From: Bradyrhizobium sp.
GTDB lineage: Bacteria > Pseudomonadota > Alphaproteobacteria > Rhizobiales > Xanthobacteraceae
Reading direction: 5' to 3'
Length of the DNA: 64,000 nt
NCBI RefSeq assembly: GCF_016213215.1
Contig: NZ_JACRAW010000002.1
Location: forward strand, 1 to 64,000
Below, in pieces: positions 39,385-48,871 of this stretch (position 1 is the stretch's first letter; the number at the start of each line of letters is the position of its first letter). The notes beneath the pieces were generated by a model. The model saw only the letters and a list, made by a program, of their open reading frames with translations. It did not search any database and was not told the origin of the DNA. The position numbers were made by a program, and so were the translations under genes.

Positions 39385-40644
39385 TCAGAGCTTCTCGGCG
39401 CCTGCGCGGAAGGCCCCGATGACGAGCTCAGTCACGCCATCGAACGCCCGCCGCATGGTCGAACCGGCGCCTACCGCCTCCACCGCATGGACCGGTGTCT
39501 CCACCGCGACATTGGAGCCCCGCCACACCCGGACCACGCCGATCTGCTGGCCGGCCTCGATCGGCGCGCGCACCGGGCCGGTGTAGACGACGCGCGCGAT
39601 CAATTTGTCATTGCCGTTCTTCTGCACCATCACTTTGACCGGCTCGCGGCTCGCCAGCTTGACCGAGCGGGCCTCGCCGCCGAACACCCTGGCGTAACCG
39701 ACGACCTGGTTGGCCGGAATCAGCGTGCGGGTCTCGAAGTTGCGAAAGCCCCATTCGAGCATCTTCTTGGCTTCGGAGGCGCGATCGTCGGGATCATCCA
39801 GGCCGTTGACCACGACGATAAGCCGCGTGCCGTTCTGCACGACCGAGCCGACCATGCCGTAGCCGCCCTCCTTGGTGTAGCCGGTCTTGAGCCCGTCGGC
39901 GCCCTCGATCGCGTTGAGCAGCGGGTTGCGGTTCTGCTGCCGGATCTTGTTCCAGGTGAACTCCTTCTCCCCGAACAGCTTGTAGAATTCGGGATAGGCC
40001 AGGATGAGGTGGCGGGCGAGCATGCCAAGCTCGCGGACCGTCATCTTGTTGCCGGGATCGGGCAGGCCGCTGGCATTGGCGAAGGTCGACTTCGCCAATC
40101 CCAGTTCGCGGGCGCGCTTGGTCATGAAGTCGGACGCGAAGATGCGCTCGTTGCCGGCCATGCCTTCGGCGAGCGCCATGCAGGCATCGTTACCGCTCTG
40201 GATGATCGCCCCGTGGAGGAGGTCGTCGACGGAAACCTTGCTGTTGATCGCGGCAAACATGGTCGAGCCGCCGGAAGGCGCCCCTCCCCTGCGCCAGGCG
40301 TTTTCGCTGATCCGATACTCGTCGGTCAGCTTGATGTCGCCCTTCTTGAGGGCATTGAAGATGACTTCCGCCGTCATCAGCTTCATCATGCTGGAGGGCG
40401 CGCGCAGCTCGTCGGCGTTCTTCTCGAACAGCACGCCGCCGCTGGAAGCCTCGATCAGGATCGCGGTCGGCGCATCTCCGTCGAAGCCGCCCTCTTCCTT
40501 TTTGCCGCCCTGCACGCTCTGATTGGCGGCATGGAGCACTCCGGCCGAGCCGATGCACGCGGCAAGCGCGAGCGCGATCATCCCGCGCGCCAAAAGCCCA
40601 GCCGTGAGCCGGGTACGGCGGATCGGAGAGAGGTCGAATGCCAT
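39385..40644 (-). CDS. dacA: D-alanyl-D-alanine carboxypeptidase (class A low-mass PBP, DacA/C type)
   Basis: This 419-residue enzyme trims the terminal D-Ala of peptidoglycan pentapeptides. It has a signal peptide of about 40 residues (SAGVLHAANQS cleavage region) after a cytoplasmic lead. The catalytic SxxK is APSSMMKLMTAEV, with SGNDACMALAEG (SxN) and LKTGYTKEGG (KTG). A C-terminal domain and amphipathic anchor (about 320-419) follow. It sits upstream of tmk in the same operon. Confidence 0.93.
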   Translation of the reverse strand: MAFDLSPIRRTRLTAGLLARGMIALALAACIGSAGVLHAANQSVQGGKKEEGGFDGDAPTAILIEASSGGVLFEKNADELRAPSSMMKLMTAEVIFNALKKGDIKLTDEYRISENAWRRGGAPSGGSTMFAAINSKVSVDDLLHGAIIQSGNDACMALAEGMAGNERIFASDFMTKRARELGLAKSTFANASGLPDPGNKMTVRELGMLARHLILAYPEFYKLFGEKEFTWNKIRQQNRNPLLNAIEGADGLKTGYTKEGGYGMVGSVVQNGTRLIVVVNGLDDPDDRASEAKKMLEWGFRNFETRTLIPANQVVGYARVFGGEARSVKLASREPVKVMVQKNGNDKLIARVVYTGPVRAPIEAGQQIGVVRVWRGSNVAVETPVHAVEAVGAGSTMRRAFDGVTELVIGAFRAGAEKL

Positions 40645-40799
40645 TGGCGAAGCCCTGAGTGCGGCGTTCTAACAGTTGGGCCATACGCAAACAACACGGG
40701 GCTTTCGCAGCATAGCCGAAGGTTGCGACATGTGCCGGACACCCCTATCGTGGCACCTTACGATTTTCGACCAAGCTCCTGAAACAAGGCGGAAAAGCG

Positions 40800-41753
40800 A
40801 TGTCCTCCTCACGTAGCATTGCAGCCAACGGCATCGAGATCTTCGTTCGCGAAGAGGGACAGGGTCCGCTCGTCCTGCTGTGTCATGGCTGGCCGGAACT
40901 ATCCCATTCCTGGCGCCACCAGATACCCGCCCTGGCGGCCGCCGGCTTCCGCGTCGTCGCGCCCGATATGCGCGGCTTCGGCCAGACCACGGCGCCCGCC
41001 GATATCGCGGCCTATTCGATTTTCCACACCGTCGGCGACATGGTCGCGCTGGTGGGCGCGCTCGGCGAAAAGCGCGCCATGATTGTCGGCCACGATTGGG
41101 GCGCGCCGGTCGCCTGGCATGCAGCACTGTTCCGGCCCGACATCTTTACGGCCGTGGCCGGCCTCAGCGTGCCGCCGCCGTTCCGCGGTCGCGGGCGTCC
41201 GCTCGATGTGCTGCGCCAGACCGGCATCACCAATTTCTACTGGCAGTACTTTCAGGAGCCGGGCATTGCCGAAGCCGAGTTCGAGCGCGACATCGCGCGC
41301 TCCATGCGGGTGCTCCTGGTCGGGCGTGGCCTTTCCGATCCCGTTTCCGGCCTGTTCGTCAAGGACGGCAAAGGCTTTATCGGGGACGCGACCGCGGATG
41401 GCCCGCTGCCGGAATGGCTGAGCGAAGCCGACCTCGCCCATTTCGTCGCCGCCTACCGGAAATCCGGTTTCCGCGGCGGTCTGAACTGGTATCGCAACAT
41501 CGACCGCAATTGGGAACTGACCGCGCCGTGGCAGGACGCCCAGATCGGTCAGCCTTCGCTGTTCATCGCCGGATCGAGGGACGCCGTCATCACCGGCCTG
41601 ATCGGCGCCAAGGCCGTCAACCAACTGGACCGCGTCCTGACCAATCTGAAGCAGAAGCTGATCATCGAGGGCGCCGGCCATTGGGTCCAGCAGGAGCGGC
41701 CCGACGAGGTGAATGCGGCGCTGGTCAAGTTCCTCAAGGACAACTCGACCTGA
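40800..41753 (+). CDS. Alpha/beta hydrolase, epoxide hydrolase-like
   Basis: This 317-residue hydrolase has the HGWPELSHSWRHQ motif (oxyanion region of epoxide hydrolases), a nucleophile elbow VGHDWGAPVAW with Asp, and the general-base region GAGHWVQQERPDEVN with His. The cap contains two possible activating tyrosines (NFYWQYFQEPG, NWYRNIDRNW), as in soluble epoxide hydrolases and related haloalkane dehalogenases. Epoxide hydrolysis is therefore the best guess. It lies on the plus strand between dacA and rlpA, breaking that conserved pair. ATG 40800 follows GGCGGAAAAGCG. Confidence 0.87.
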   Translation: MSSSRSIAANGIEIFVREEGQGPLVLLCHGWPELSHSWRHQIPALAAAGFRVVAPDMRGFGQTTAPADIAAYSIFHTVGDMVALVGALGEKRAMIVGHDWGAPVAWHAALFRPDIFTAVAGLSVPPPFRGRGRPLDVLRQTGITNFYWQYFQEPGIAEAEFERDIARSMRVLLVGRGLSDPVSGLFVKDGKGFIGDATADGPLPEWLSEADLAHFVAAYRKSGFRGGLNWYRNIDRNWELTAPWQDAQIGQPSLFIAGSRDAVITGLIGAKAVNQLDRVLTNLKQKLIIEGAGHWVQQERPDEVNAALVKFLKDNST

Positions 41754-41769
41754 GCTTAGTCAGCGGAGC

Positions 41770-42708
41770 TCAGTAAAGGCCGCGGCCGCTCAACAGCTCG
41801 CTCTGGCTGCGCGACTCGGATGGCGCGAAAGCCGACACCGGCGCGGCATCGGACGCACGTCCTGCGTCGCTCTCGTAGGAAACGGAGCGCGGGTTGTCCA
41901 AGGTCCGTCCCCTCGAGCGGGCGCGGCCGGAAGCCGACATTTCCGAGGTCGCATTGATCGAGGCGACGTCGACGGTGGTATTGCCGAGGCTGTACGGTCT
42001 GCCCGATGGAAGCGGGATCTCGCCCCGAATCGGGCGGCCGGCGGCCGGCAGATCCGGCACGAACGAGTGGGCGGAGGCGACGCGAACCATCGAAGGCGCC
42101 GGCGCCGGCACGCCGGTGCGCAAAGTCGCCAACAACTGGCGATCGTCGGAGCCTTCGAGCGGTGCGCGGCCGACATATTCGACGCGCACCCGGGCCACGC
42201 CATTGCCTTTGAAATCAAGAAGTTCGGCGGCCTTGTTGGAAACGTCGATGAGACGGTTGCCGTGATAGGGCCCGCGATCGTTGACGCGCACGATCAGCGA
42301 TTTGCCGTTAGCGACATTGGTAACGCGCGCGTAGCTCGGCATCGGCAGGGTCGGATGGGCCGCGGTGAGCGCGCCCATGTCGAAGACTTCGCCGTTGGCG
42401 GTGAGGCGCCCGTGGAAGTCGTCGCCATACCAGGAGGCCTGCCCCTCCGCGCGATAGTTCGTGTCTTCCTCCGGCACGTAGGTCCGCCCGGCAACCATGT
42501 AGGGCTTGCCGATGCGATAAGTGCCGCCGCCCTTGGGAACCGGTTCGCCCCAGGCCACGACGCGCGGGCTGGACGAAACGCCATACTTGGGATCAACGCG
42601 GCTGGCGAATTTCCCCGAGGAAGCGCAATTGGCCAGCGACAGACAAGCGGCGATCACAGCAACGCCGCGCGCTGCCCGCCAAACCGCATATGTCCGCAGA
42701 ATCCCCAT
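41770..42708 (-). CDS. rlpA: RlpA family septal-ring lytic transglycosylase-like lipoprotein
   Basis: This 312-residue protein has a lipoprotein signal (MGILRTYAVWRAARGVAVIA then ACLSLANCASS, lipobox LANC). Its double-psi beta-barrel domain contains ASWYGDDFHGRLTANGEVFD, VRVNDRGPYHGNRLIDVS and related RlpA motifs. RlpA binds denuded glycan strands and acts in cell separation. The C-terminus from about 190 on is Ser/Arg-rich and lacks an evident SPOR domain. The start was placed at the ATG before the signal; a longer in-frame frame upstream encodes non-conserved residues. It converges on the epoxide-hydrolase-like gene. Confidence 0.9.
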   Translation of the reverse strand: MGILRTYAVWRAARGVAVIAACLSLANCASSGKFASRVDPKYGVSSSPRVVAWGEPVPKGGGTYRIGKPYMVAGRTYVPEEDTNYRAEGQASWYGDDFHGRLTANGEVFDMGALTAAHPTLPMPSYARVTNVANGKSLIVRVNDRGPYHGNRLIDVSNKAAELLDFKGNGVARVRVEYVGRAPLEGSDDRQLLATLRTGVPAPAPSMVRVASAHSFVPDLPAAGRPIRGEIPLPSGRPYSLGNTTVDVASINATSEMSASGRARSRGRTLDNPRSVSYESDAGRASDAAPVSAFAPSESRSQSELLSGRGLY

Positions 42709-43059
42709 TCGCCCCAGATACCATTCCCCCGGATGTACGCCCACTTCGAGGCTTCGCCGGGCCTGTCCCAATGCGGCCCACCACCGCTTGGGAATGTGAA
42801 GATATCGCATCGCGAAGACGGCGGAAATGGGGATGACCTGGCCATGGTAAACCAATGGTTCGCAACCTTGCCCCGTCTGCCGGCCTCGGATGCCGCCGAC
42901 GCGATCGCACCAAGCACCCTCGCCTGTCCCAGTTTCAGACAGGCCTGTTGCGGGAAATCCTCACTCCTCCCCGATTGCGCGGCGGGGCAACCGAATCCTT
43001 TTGACTGTGCAAGGCTGTACGCGTTTGCTCGCGATCGAGGGGCGCAACGGAAGTTCGCG

Positions 43060-43149
43060 ATGATTGAGACGGTTTCAGCACTGATGGGCCTGGTTAGCGC
43101 AGGGATCTTCCTGGCCCACGCGCTTGAAGGGTATCGCTCGAGGGCGTGA
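43060..43149 (+). CDS. Small membrane peptide, 29 aa
   Basis: The region 42709-43736 between rlpA and the chemoreceptor contains no long gene but three short plausible ones. This one encodes MIETVSALMGLVSAGIFLAH followed by ALEGYRSRA: one transmembrane helix and a basic C-terminus. I recall near-identical small proteins in other Bradyrhizobium genomes. The codon pattern matches coding sequence of the surroundings. Function unknown. Confidence 0.5.
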   Translation: MIETVSALMGLVSAGIFLAHALEGYRSRA

Positions 43150-43251
43150 ATGCCCCGAGCTGCGGCACGCATCACCACTTTCAATTGAGCTTGTTCCTGA
43201 ATTTTTTCGATAAGTCGAACGAGCATCGCGGGCGAAAGCGGCAGGTGTACC

Positions 43252-43350
43252 ATGCGCAACCATGATCTGGTGTCCGACGGATTTCTGGCTTTGACCGCAG
43301 GCGGGCTCGTCCTGCTCTGCTCGGGACTCGTCGCATTGGCGTTCGTCTAG
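43252..43350 (+). CDS. Small membrane peptide, 32 aa
   Basis: This frame encodes 32 residues (MRNHDLVSDGFLALTAGGLV, then a hydrophobic LLCSGLVALAFV end), a single-helix peptide. AAAGCGGCAGGTGT lies ahead of the ATG. It follows the previous small frame at about 100 bp in the same direction, with no other coding signal on either strand here. Function unknown and existence uncertain. Confidence 0.42.
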   Translation: MRNHDLVSDGFLALTAGGLVLLCSGLVALAFV

Positions 43351-43470
43351 GCCGATGTTTCGCTGCCTCACGACCAAGCTGCCGCGCCTGCGGCAGTGCA
43401 GATCCTCGCTCTCATCTGCTTGATTGAATTTCGGCTTGCGGCGCCTCGACTTTCAAGGGGGCTATCACCA

Positions 43471-43623
43471 ATGAGGGTGACGCGCATGCTCACCGAGAAG
43501 TTCTTCCTGGTGCTCGAGACGCTGATCCGGGCCGGCTCCCATGCCGAAGGAAGCCCTCGCGTGGTCAGCTGCTCGCCCCCCGTGGCGGTGAAGCTGTCGA
43601 ACCACAACCAGTTCGGCGGCTGA
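43471..43623 (+). CDS. Small hypothetical protein, 50 aa
   Basis: The 50-residue product starts MRVTRMLTEKFFLVLETLIR and continues with a GSPRVVSCSPPVAVKL segment. I recall similar small proteins with a TEKFFLVLETL start and a PRVVS motif in many Bradyrhizobium strains, often several per genome. It is preceded by AAGGGGGC at a suitable distance. It shows no domain I recognise. It lies 113 bp before the convergent chemoreceptor stop. Confidence 0.45.
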   Translation: MRVTRMLTEKFFLVLETLIRAGSHAEGSPRVVSCSPPVAVKLSNHNQFGG

Positions 43624-43736
43624 TAAGGCTGTTCGCTGCCCCACCCGTCGTCGACGCGCCGACGCCCTTGCGAACTCCCGGGCCGCAAGCACCCCCATGA
43701 AGGTGCGCTCGCACGATCGATCCTGCTTAACGGCAA

Positions 43737-45503
43737 TCAGGCGGCCCGGGTCACACCATGCCCGCTATGGCGCCGCTCGGGCCCGTGATAATTTGGATCA
43801 TGATGCTTGCGGCGATCCAGAGGGCCTTCACGCAAGTTGACGAAGAATTTTCGTACTTCCTGGGCAAGAACATCGGCCTCGCCGGTAAGCGACTCGGAAC
43901 TGCCAAGCACCAGTTTGGAAGCGTCGGACGTATCCGTGATCAGGGCTTTGGCGCTCCCGACGTTCTTCGCCAGTTCTTCGTTTCCGCGGGCAGCAGATTG
44001 GGCGTTCTGCGAGATTTCCACGGTCGCGCTTGCCTGCTCTCTTACGGAACCGGCAACGGTCGCAGTCAACTGGTTGATCTCGCGCATTGCCGTGCCGATA
44101 TCGCGAACCACGCCGACTGCAGCCGCAGTGGAGTTCTGGATTTCGGTGATATGCCCGGAAATCTCGGCCGTCGCCTTGGCCGTCTGACTTGCCAGTGATT
44201 TGACTTCCTGCGCGACCACTGAAAACCCGCGACCGGCGTCGCCGGCTCTGGCGGCCTCAATCGTGGCGTTCAACGCCAGCAGGTTTGTCTGCTCCGCAAT
44301 CGCCTGAATGAGGGTGATGACGGTCCCGATCTTGTCGCTCGCCTGTACAAGCCCCTCCATCTGCTGGAGGGATTCCCGAGCCTTGACGTCCGCCGTCTGG
44401 ACGATGTCGCTGGCCTGACCGATCTGGCGGCTGATCTCATCGATCGACGCGGATAGTTCTTCTGCCGCTGCCGCTACAGCATGCACATTCTGTGATGCAT
44501 GCTCGGAGGCGTCGTTCGCCTTGATCGACTGCGAAGAGGCTCCCTGCGAGGCTTTGTTGATCCGCTCGGCCACAGTCTGCATGTTCGAGGCATTGGCTCG
44601 AACACGCTCGAGCGAGGCCTCGATGGATTTTCTGAATTGTTCGATTGATCCCTCGATGCGCGCGTTGTGCTCGTCGCGGCTTTTTGCGCGCTCGGCTTCC
44701 GCACGCTCCGACTCCAGCCTTCCGCGTTCCATCGCTTTCGTCTTTGACGTTTCGACGGCGGCCGCGATCTGGCCGATCTCGTCGCGCCTTCCCAGCCCGG
44801 GCAGAGCGATGTCGAACTGGCCATCGGCAAGGCGCAACACGGCTGTTTTCAGCGCGTTCAAGCGCACGGTAATGTCCCGAACGGATATGAATGCCGACCC
44901 CGCGACAAAGAACAGAACGATCGCGCTGACGATGAAGGCAATCTTCGCTGCGCGGTTACGCTCGACTGCGAGGTCGTCATTGTAGACCCCGGTTCCGATA
45001 ACCCAGCCCCACGGTTCGAACAGTGAAACGAACGAACTCTTGTCAACCGGGTGATCGCGACCCGGCTTCGGCCACATGTAATCGACGACGCCCTGGCCTT
45101 GAGCCTTGGCGACCTTTACGAATTCCACGAAAAGGGCTTTTCCGTTTGGATCCTTGTAGGTGGAGAGATCCTGGCCGTTCATTTCCGGCTTCATCGGATG
45201 CATGACCATTCGCGGTTGCATGTCGTTGATCCAGAAGTAATTGTCCCCCCGATAGCGGAGTTTCCCGATCAGCTCCATTGCGCGCTTTTGCGCGTCTTCC
45301 CTGCTTACCTCTTTGCTCTCGGCCCGGGCGTGCTGCTCGACAATGATGCCCCTGGCGCTCTCGACCAGCGCTTTCAGTTCTTCGTGGCGGAGGTCTGTCA
45401 GTGAGTCGTTCTCAAAATGAAGAAGCGTCACAACAACGGCGGCTAGTCCGACTGCAAAGGCCAGAACCGCTCCATAGAGTCGTTCACGAATGCCAAAAAC
45501 CAT
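43737..45503 (-). CDS. Methyl-accepting chemotaxis protein with periplasmic sCache domain
   Basis: This 588-residue chemoreceptor has a first membrane helix ([20 protein letters not shown]), an sCache_2-like sensor (about 35-190, with [21 protein letters not shown] and [18 protein letters not shown]), a second helix ([20 protein letters not shown]), HAMP, and a C-terminal signalling domain. The hairpin tip includes [21 protein letters not shown]. sCache_2 receptors usually bind small organic acids. The ATG at 45503 was chosen because upstream residues lack membrane or sensor character. It is divergent from the second receptor at 46122. Confidence 0.92.
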   Translation of the reverse strand: MVFGIRERLYGAVLAFAVGLAAVVVTLLHFENDSLTDLRHEELKALVESARGIIVEQHARAESKEVSREDAQKRAMELIGKLRYRGDNYFWINDMQPRMVMHPMKPEMNGQDLSTYKDPNGKALFVEFVKVAKAQGQGVVDYMWPKPGRDHPVDKSSFVSLFEPWGWVIGTGVYNDDLAVERNRAAKIAFIVSAIVLFFVAGSAFISVRDITVRLNALKTAVLRLADGQFDIALPGLGRRDEIGQIAAAVETSKTKAMERGRLESERAEAERAKSRDEHNARIEGSIEQFRKSIEASLERVRANASNMQTVAERINKASQGASSQSIKANDASEHASQNVHAVAAAAEELSASIDEISRQIGQASDIVQTADVKARESLQQMEGLVQASDKIGTVITLIQAIAEQTNLLALNATIEAARAGDAGRGFSVVAQEVKSLASQTAKATAEISGHITEIQNSTAAAVGVVRDIGTAMREINQLTATVAGSVREQASATVEISQNAQSAARGNEELAKNVGSAKALITDTSDASKLVLGSSESLTGEADVLAQEVRKFFVNLREGPLDRRKHHDPNYHGPERRHSGHGVTRAA

Positions 45504-45624
45504 CCTAAGTCCCCCGTGATATGGATGGATCGAAGACCACGAAGACCCTGGGGCCGATTCAACCAGAAGTGATTCGCGCGCTTGAACATCAACTGTGCCG
45601 TACAGCGGTATCCAGAAGTTAAAG

Positions 45625-45655
45625 GAACGGTCCGTACTTCTACCTAGGACCGTTC
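45625..45655. promoter_or_regulatory. Perfect 9-bp inverted repeat between divergent chemoreceptor genes
   Basis: GAACGGTCC (45625-45633) and GGACCGTTC (45647-45655) are perfect inverted arms around a 13-base spacer. The repeat lies about 120 bp upstream of the 43737-45503 receptor start and about 390 bp before the hydrogenase-linked receptor. No T-run follows, so it is more likely an operator or RNA hairpin than a terminator. The 618-bp gap (45504-46121) shows no other gene; an intact start for the next receptor may lie at 46046. Confidence 0.45.
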
Positions 45656-46121
45656 GCCTGCTGCGTCTTGTGGATCGTTGACGACACTCGCTCGCATTTG
45701 GACAGCGGCACCCGTGGTGTTCCTTGTCGTGATCCGCCGGGCCGATCGACCCAGGCGCCCGCGAGATTGCGGAGACCAACGTCGACGCCGCGCTCTCCTG
45801 AGGTGAAGCATCAGTTCGCGTCGTCACGCTACAATCAGATCGAGAAGCGTTGTCGTTCGCAGAGCGTGACACTCTCGACAGTTGCTGCGCTTGCGCCACG
45901 CACCGGAACGCGCTGTTGTGTCACCAAACGTGAGTCTCACTCTCCCTCCGCATTCCGTGTTTCCATGTCCTACAATTTTCCTTCTGCTTCCCGCGCCTTT
46001 GCCGGCGGGAACGAACTGAACGCCTTCGGCAAGGCCGTTCGCGCGATGTTTTCGGGTTTTCGACAACGTCAAGCTTGCAACGGTCAGCAAGATCATCACG
46101 GCACTCACGGCGCTGCTGCTC

Positions 46122-47702
46122 GTGGTCGGCATCCTTGCAGTCGGCGTGACGATGAGAAACGTCTCTACCATCTCGGTCGTTTGGCGTGATTTCGACACCG
46201 GCCTGGGACGGCGGATCGACTTGTTCGCGTCATTGCGCGGCTATCTCGGCTACGGGGGGTTCATCCAGCACTGGGATGCCTGGCGCGGTGGCGACGAGGC
46301 CATGCGTGCCAAGGTGATGGAGGATATCCAGCATATAAAGTCGCTGCAGCCGGCATGGCTCGGCGCTCGCCCGAAGGAGGCCGAGAGAAAGGCTTTGCTG
46401 GCGATCATGGATACCGTCGACGCTTATCAAAGAGTTTTGACGTCGAACGCGAAGAACGAAACCGTCGATGGCGGAAAAATGCGTGAGGCACTGACGCAGA
46501 TCGCCGACAGTTTGAAAGCCGAGCGCCACGACGGGGCTGAGCTTGTCGAGGATTCCGTGTGGAAACTGGGCTCGACCGTCGGCAGCGTCATGGGGTTTTC
46601 CGCCGTTTTCCTCATTCTGCTGTCGCTGTTCTATTTGTGGTTCACGCGCTTCCGGGTGGTTGTCCCCATACGTCTGTCCATGGAGGCGATGCAGCGCCTT
46701 GCCGACGGCAACAAGCAAATTGTCGTTCCCTATACCAACAAGAAAGACGAAATCGGCAATATGGCGCGCACGGTGGAAACCTTCCGCCAAAGCATGATCC
46801 ACGCGGACGAACTGGAATTCTCCAAGCGGGCCGCCGACCAGGCCATCATCGCGCAAGGTGCGCGGCGTGCCGAGTTGACCGACTCCTTTGGAGTGTCTTC
46901 CGACAAACTCCTGAACATCGTCGATAACGCCGTGGCCAATGTGCGCGAGACGGCTGGCGATGTGCGTGTTCTCGCGGAAAGGACGGGCAAGGAAACCGAA
47001 GAAGTTACCCATGCCGCGCAAACGGCCACGAACAACGTTCGCGACGTAGCGGAAGCCACCGAACAGCTGAATGCCTCCATTCAGGAAATCGCCAGCCGCG
47101 TGGAGGAGTCGACGGCGATTACCCGAAATGCAGTCGATGGCATTTCGGCGTTGGACAAGACGATGGGAGAGTTGTCCACGGCGGCACAAAGAATTGGTGA
47201 GATTGTCGCCATGATCGAACAAATCGCCGGGCAAACAGATCTCCTGGCTCTGAATGCCTCCATCGAGGCGCAGCGCGCGGGGGCGGCAGGAAGAGGCTTT
47301 GCCGTCGTTGCCAACGAGGTGAAGGTGCTTGCCGGACAAACAGCCAAGGCAACGCAGGACATCGGCGGGCAGGTTCAGCAAATCCAGAGCAAGACGTTTG
47401 CGTCTGTGTCGGCGCTGAAGGAGGTCGCAGAAACGGTGACTAAGGCCGATTCAATCGTCGCCAGCATCGCCTCCGCGGTCGAGGAGCAGTCTGCTGTGGC
47501 CGGCGGAATTGCCAGAAACATTGGCGAGGCGGCCCGAAGCAATGATGCCGTGGCCGAAAGTATGTTGCGATTGTCTGCCCAGGCTGCCGACGTCGGCAAC
47601 AAATCCGTGGAGATGGGCAGCGTGATCGAGCAGCTCGGCAAGGAGGCGTCGACCATGCAGAAGACCGTCCGCGAATTTCTCGGCGAAGTGCGCAAGAGTT
47701 GA
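46122..47702 (+). CDS. Methyl-accepting chemotaxis protein upstream of hupS
   Basis: This chemoreceptor has a periplasmic domain with the [18 protein letters not shown] segment, a second membrane helix ([19 protein letters not shown]), HAMP, and a signalling domain with tip [20 protein letters not shown]. The frame as it stands opens at GTG 46122, inside the first membrane helix. An ATG at 46046 with a fair leader would give a proper N-terminus (MFS then VFDNVKLATVSKI) only if one G were removed from GGG at 46054-46056. So either the sequence carries a frameshift or translation starts late. It ends 17 bp before hupS and has no other gene in between, which implies cotranscription with the hydrogenase genes. 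Confidence 0.85.
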   Translation: MVGILAVGVTMRNVSTISVVWRDFDTGLGRRIDLFASLRGYLGYGGFIQHWDAWRGGDEAMRAKVMEDIQHIKSLQPAWLGARPKEAERKALLAIMDTVDAYQRVLTSNAKNETVDGGKMREALTQIADSLKAERHDGAELVEDSVWKLGSTVGSVMGFSAVFLILLSLFYLWFTRFRVVVPIRLSMEAMQRLADGNKQIVVPYTNKKDEIGNMARTVETFRQSMIHADELEFSKRAADQAIIAQGARRAELTDSFGVSSDKLLNIVDNAVANVRETAGDVRVLAERTGKETEEVTHAAQTATNNVRDVAEATEQLNASIQEIASRVEESTAITRNAVDGISALDKTMGELSTAAQRIGEIVAMIEQIAGQTDLLALNASIEAQRAGAAGRGFAVVANEVKVLAGQTAKATQDIGGQVQQIQSKTFASVSALKEVAETVTKADSIVASIASAVEEQSAVAGGIARNIGEAARSNDAVAESMLRLSAQAADVGNKSVEMGSVIEQLGKEASTMQKTVREFLGEVRKS

Positions 47703-47719
47703 GCCCCCAGGAGGAACGT

Positions 47720-48871
47720 ATGGCAGATGCGATTGATCGTCCGCCTTCGCGCATTGTTGCGACGACCGCCGATGTTATCGCCGCGCGCGGCATTCCGCGG
47801 CGCGATTTTCTGGGCTTCTGTTCGGTCATGGCCATGATGCTGGGCCTGGGGCCGACAGGTTGGGCGACAGTCGCACGCGCCCTGGAGACCAAGCCGCGCA
47901 TTCCGGTTTTGTGGCTGCACGGGCACGAATGCACCTGCTGTTCGGAGAGCTTCATCCGTTCCAGCCATCCACAGGTTTCGGATGTCGTGCTGTCGATGAT
48001 TTCCCTCGATTACGACGACACGATCATGGCGGCTTCGGGCACGCAGGCGGAGTCCATCGTCGATGAGATCATGCGCGACTGCAAAGGCAGCTATATTCTT
48101 GCCGTTGAAGGAAACGTCCCGCTCGCCAACAACGGGTGGAACTGTATCGTCGGCGGACGTCCGTTCCATAAGGTCCTGAACGAAACAGCGCGCAACGCCC
48201 GCGCCATCATCTCATGGGGCACATGCGCTTCCTTCGGTTGCGTGCAGGCGGCCAAACCCAACCCTTCGCAATCCACGCCGATCTACAAGCTGGTCAAGCA
48301 TGTTCCTGTCATCAACGTGCCGGGATGTCCGCCGATTGCCGAGGTTATGACGGGTATCCTGACCTACATTCTGGCGTTCGACCGTCTGCCCGAACTCGAC
48401 ACCAAGTTGCGCCCCAGAATGTTCTATGGCCAGCGCATCCACGACAAGTGTTATCGCCGCGCCCATTTCGACGCCGGTCAGTTTGTCGAGTCATGGGACG
48501 ACGAAGGCGCTCGGCTCGGCTATTGCCTGTACAAAATGGGATGCCGCGGTCCGACGACATACAACGCCTGCTCCACGATCGGCTGGAATGACGGACTTTC
48601 CTTTCCGATCAAGTCCGGCCATGGCTGCATCGGTTGTTCGGAGGATGGTTTCTGGGATCGCGGTCCATTTTACGAGAGATTGCCGCATCTGCATCAGTTT
48701 GGCATCGAGTCAACCGCGGACAAGATCGGGTTGGGGGCAGTCGTCGGTCTTGGGGCTGCAGTCGCTGTGCACGCCGCCATCAGCGCCATCAAGAGCGTTG
48801 CCGAAAGGAGTTCGGGAAAGGAAGAGGACACCGGGCATCCGCGCAGCAATGAAACGGACAACAGGTCATGA
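47720..48871 (+). CDS. hupS: Uptake [NiFe] hydrogenase small subunit (O2-tolerant type)
   Basis: This 383-residue Fe-S subunit has a twin-arginine signal ([13 protein letters not shown], cleavage near ALETK), carrying it with HupL to the periplasm. Its C-terminal helix (about 336-355) anchors it to the membrane cytochrome. The proximal-cluster cysteines are Cys71, 74, 169 and 203, and two extra ones, Cys73 and Cys174, give the six-Cys 4Fe-3S pattern of O2-tolerant hydrogenases. Medial/distal cluster cysteines (KCYRR, CLYKMGC, CSTIG, CIGCSE) are present. AGGAGG precedes ATG 47720. The stop overlaps hupL. The family is group 1d-like by sequence memory. Confidence 0.95.
   Translation: MADAIDRPPSRIVATTADVIAARGIPRRDFLGFCSVMAMMLGLGPTGWATVARALETKPRIPVLWLHGHECTCCSESFIRSSHPQVSDVVLSMISLDYDDTIMAASGTQAESIVDEIMRDCKGSYILAVEGNVPLANNGWNCIVGGRPFHKVLNETARNARAIISWGTCASFGCVQAAKPNPSQSTPIYKLVKHVPVINVPGCPPIAEVMTGILTYILAFDRLPELDTKLRPRMFYGQRIHDKCYRRAHFDAGQFVESWDDEGARLGYCLYKMGCRGPTTYNACSTIGWNDGLSFPIKSGHGCIGCSEDGFWDRGPFYERLPHLHQFGIESTADKIGLGAVVGLGAAVAVHAAISAIKSVAERSSGKEEDTGHPRSNETDNRS

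Noticed and set aside
41713..43059. Long plus-strand frame continuing into the 29-aa peptide at 43060
   Set aside because: It is antisense to rlpA over most of its length; only the terminal 29 codons have independent support as a small gene.
46122..47702. Sigma-54 (-24/-12) promoter before the MCP-hup unit
   Set aside because: I looked for GG-N10-GC patterns in 45504-46121 and just before hupS and found none convincing.
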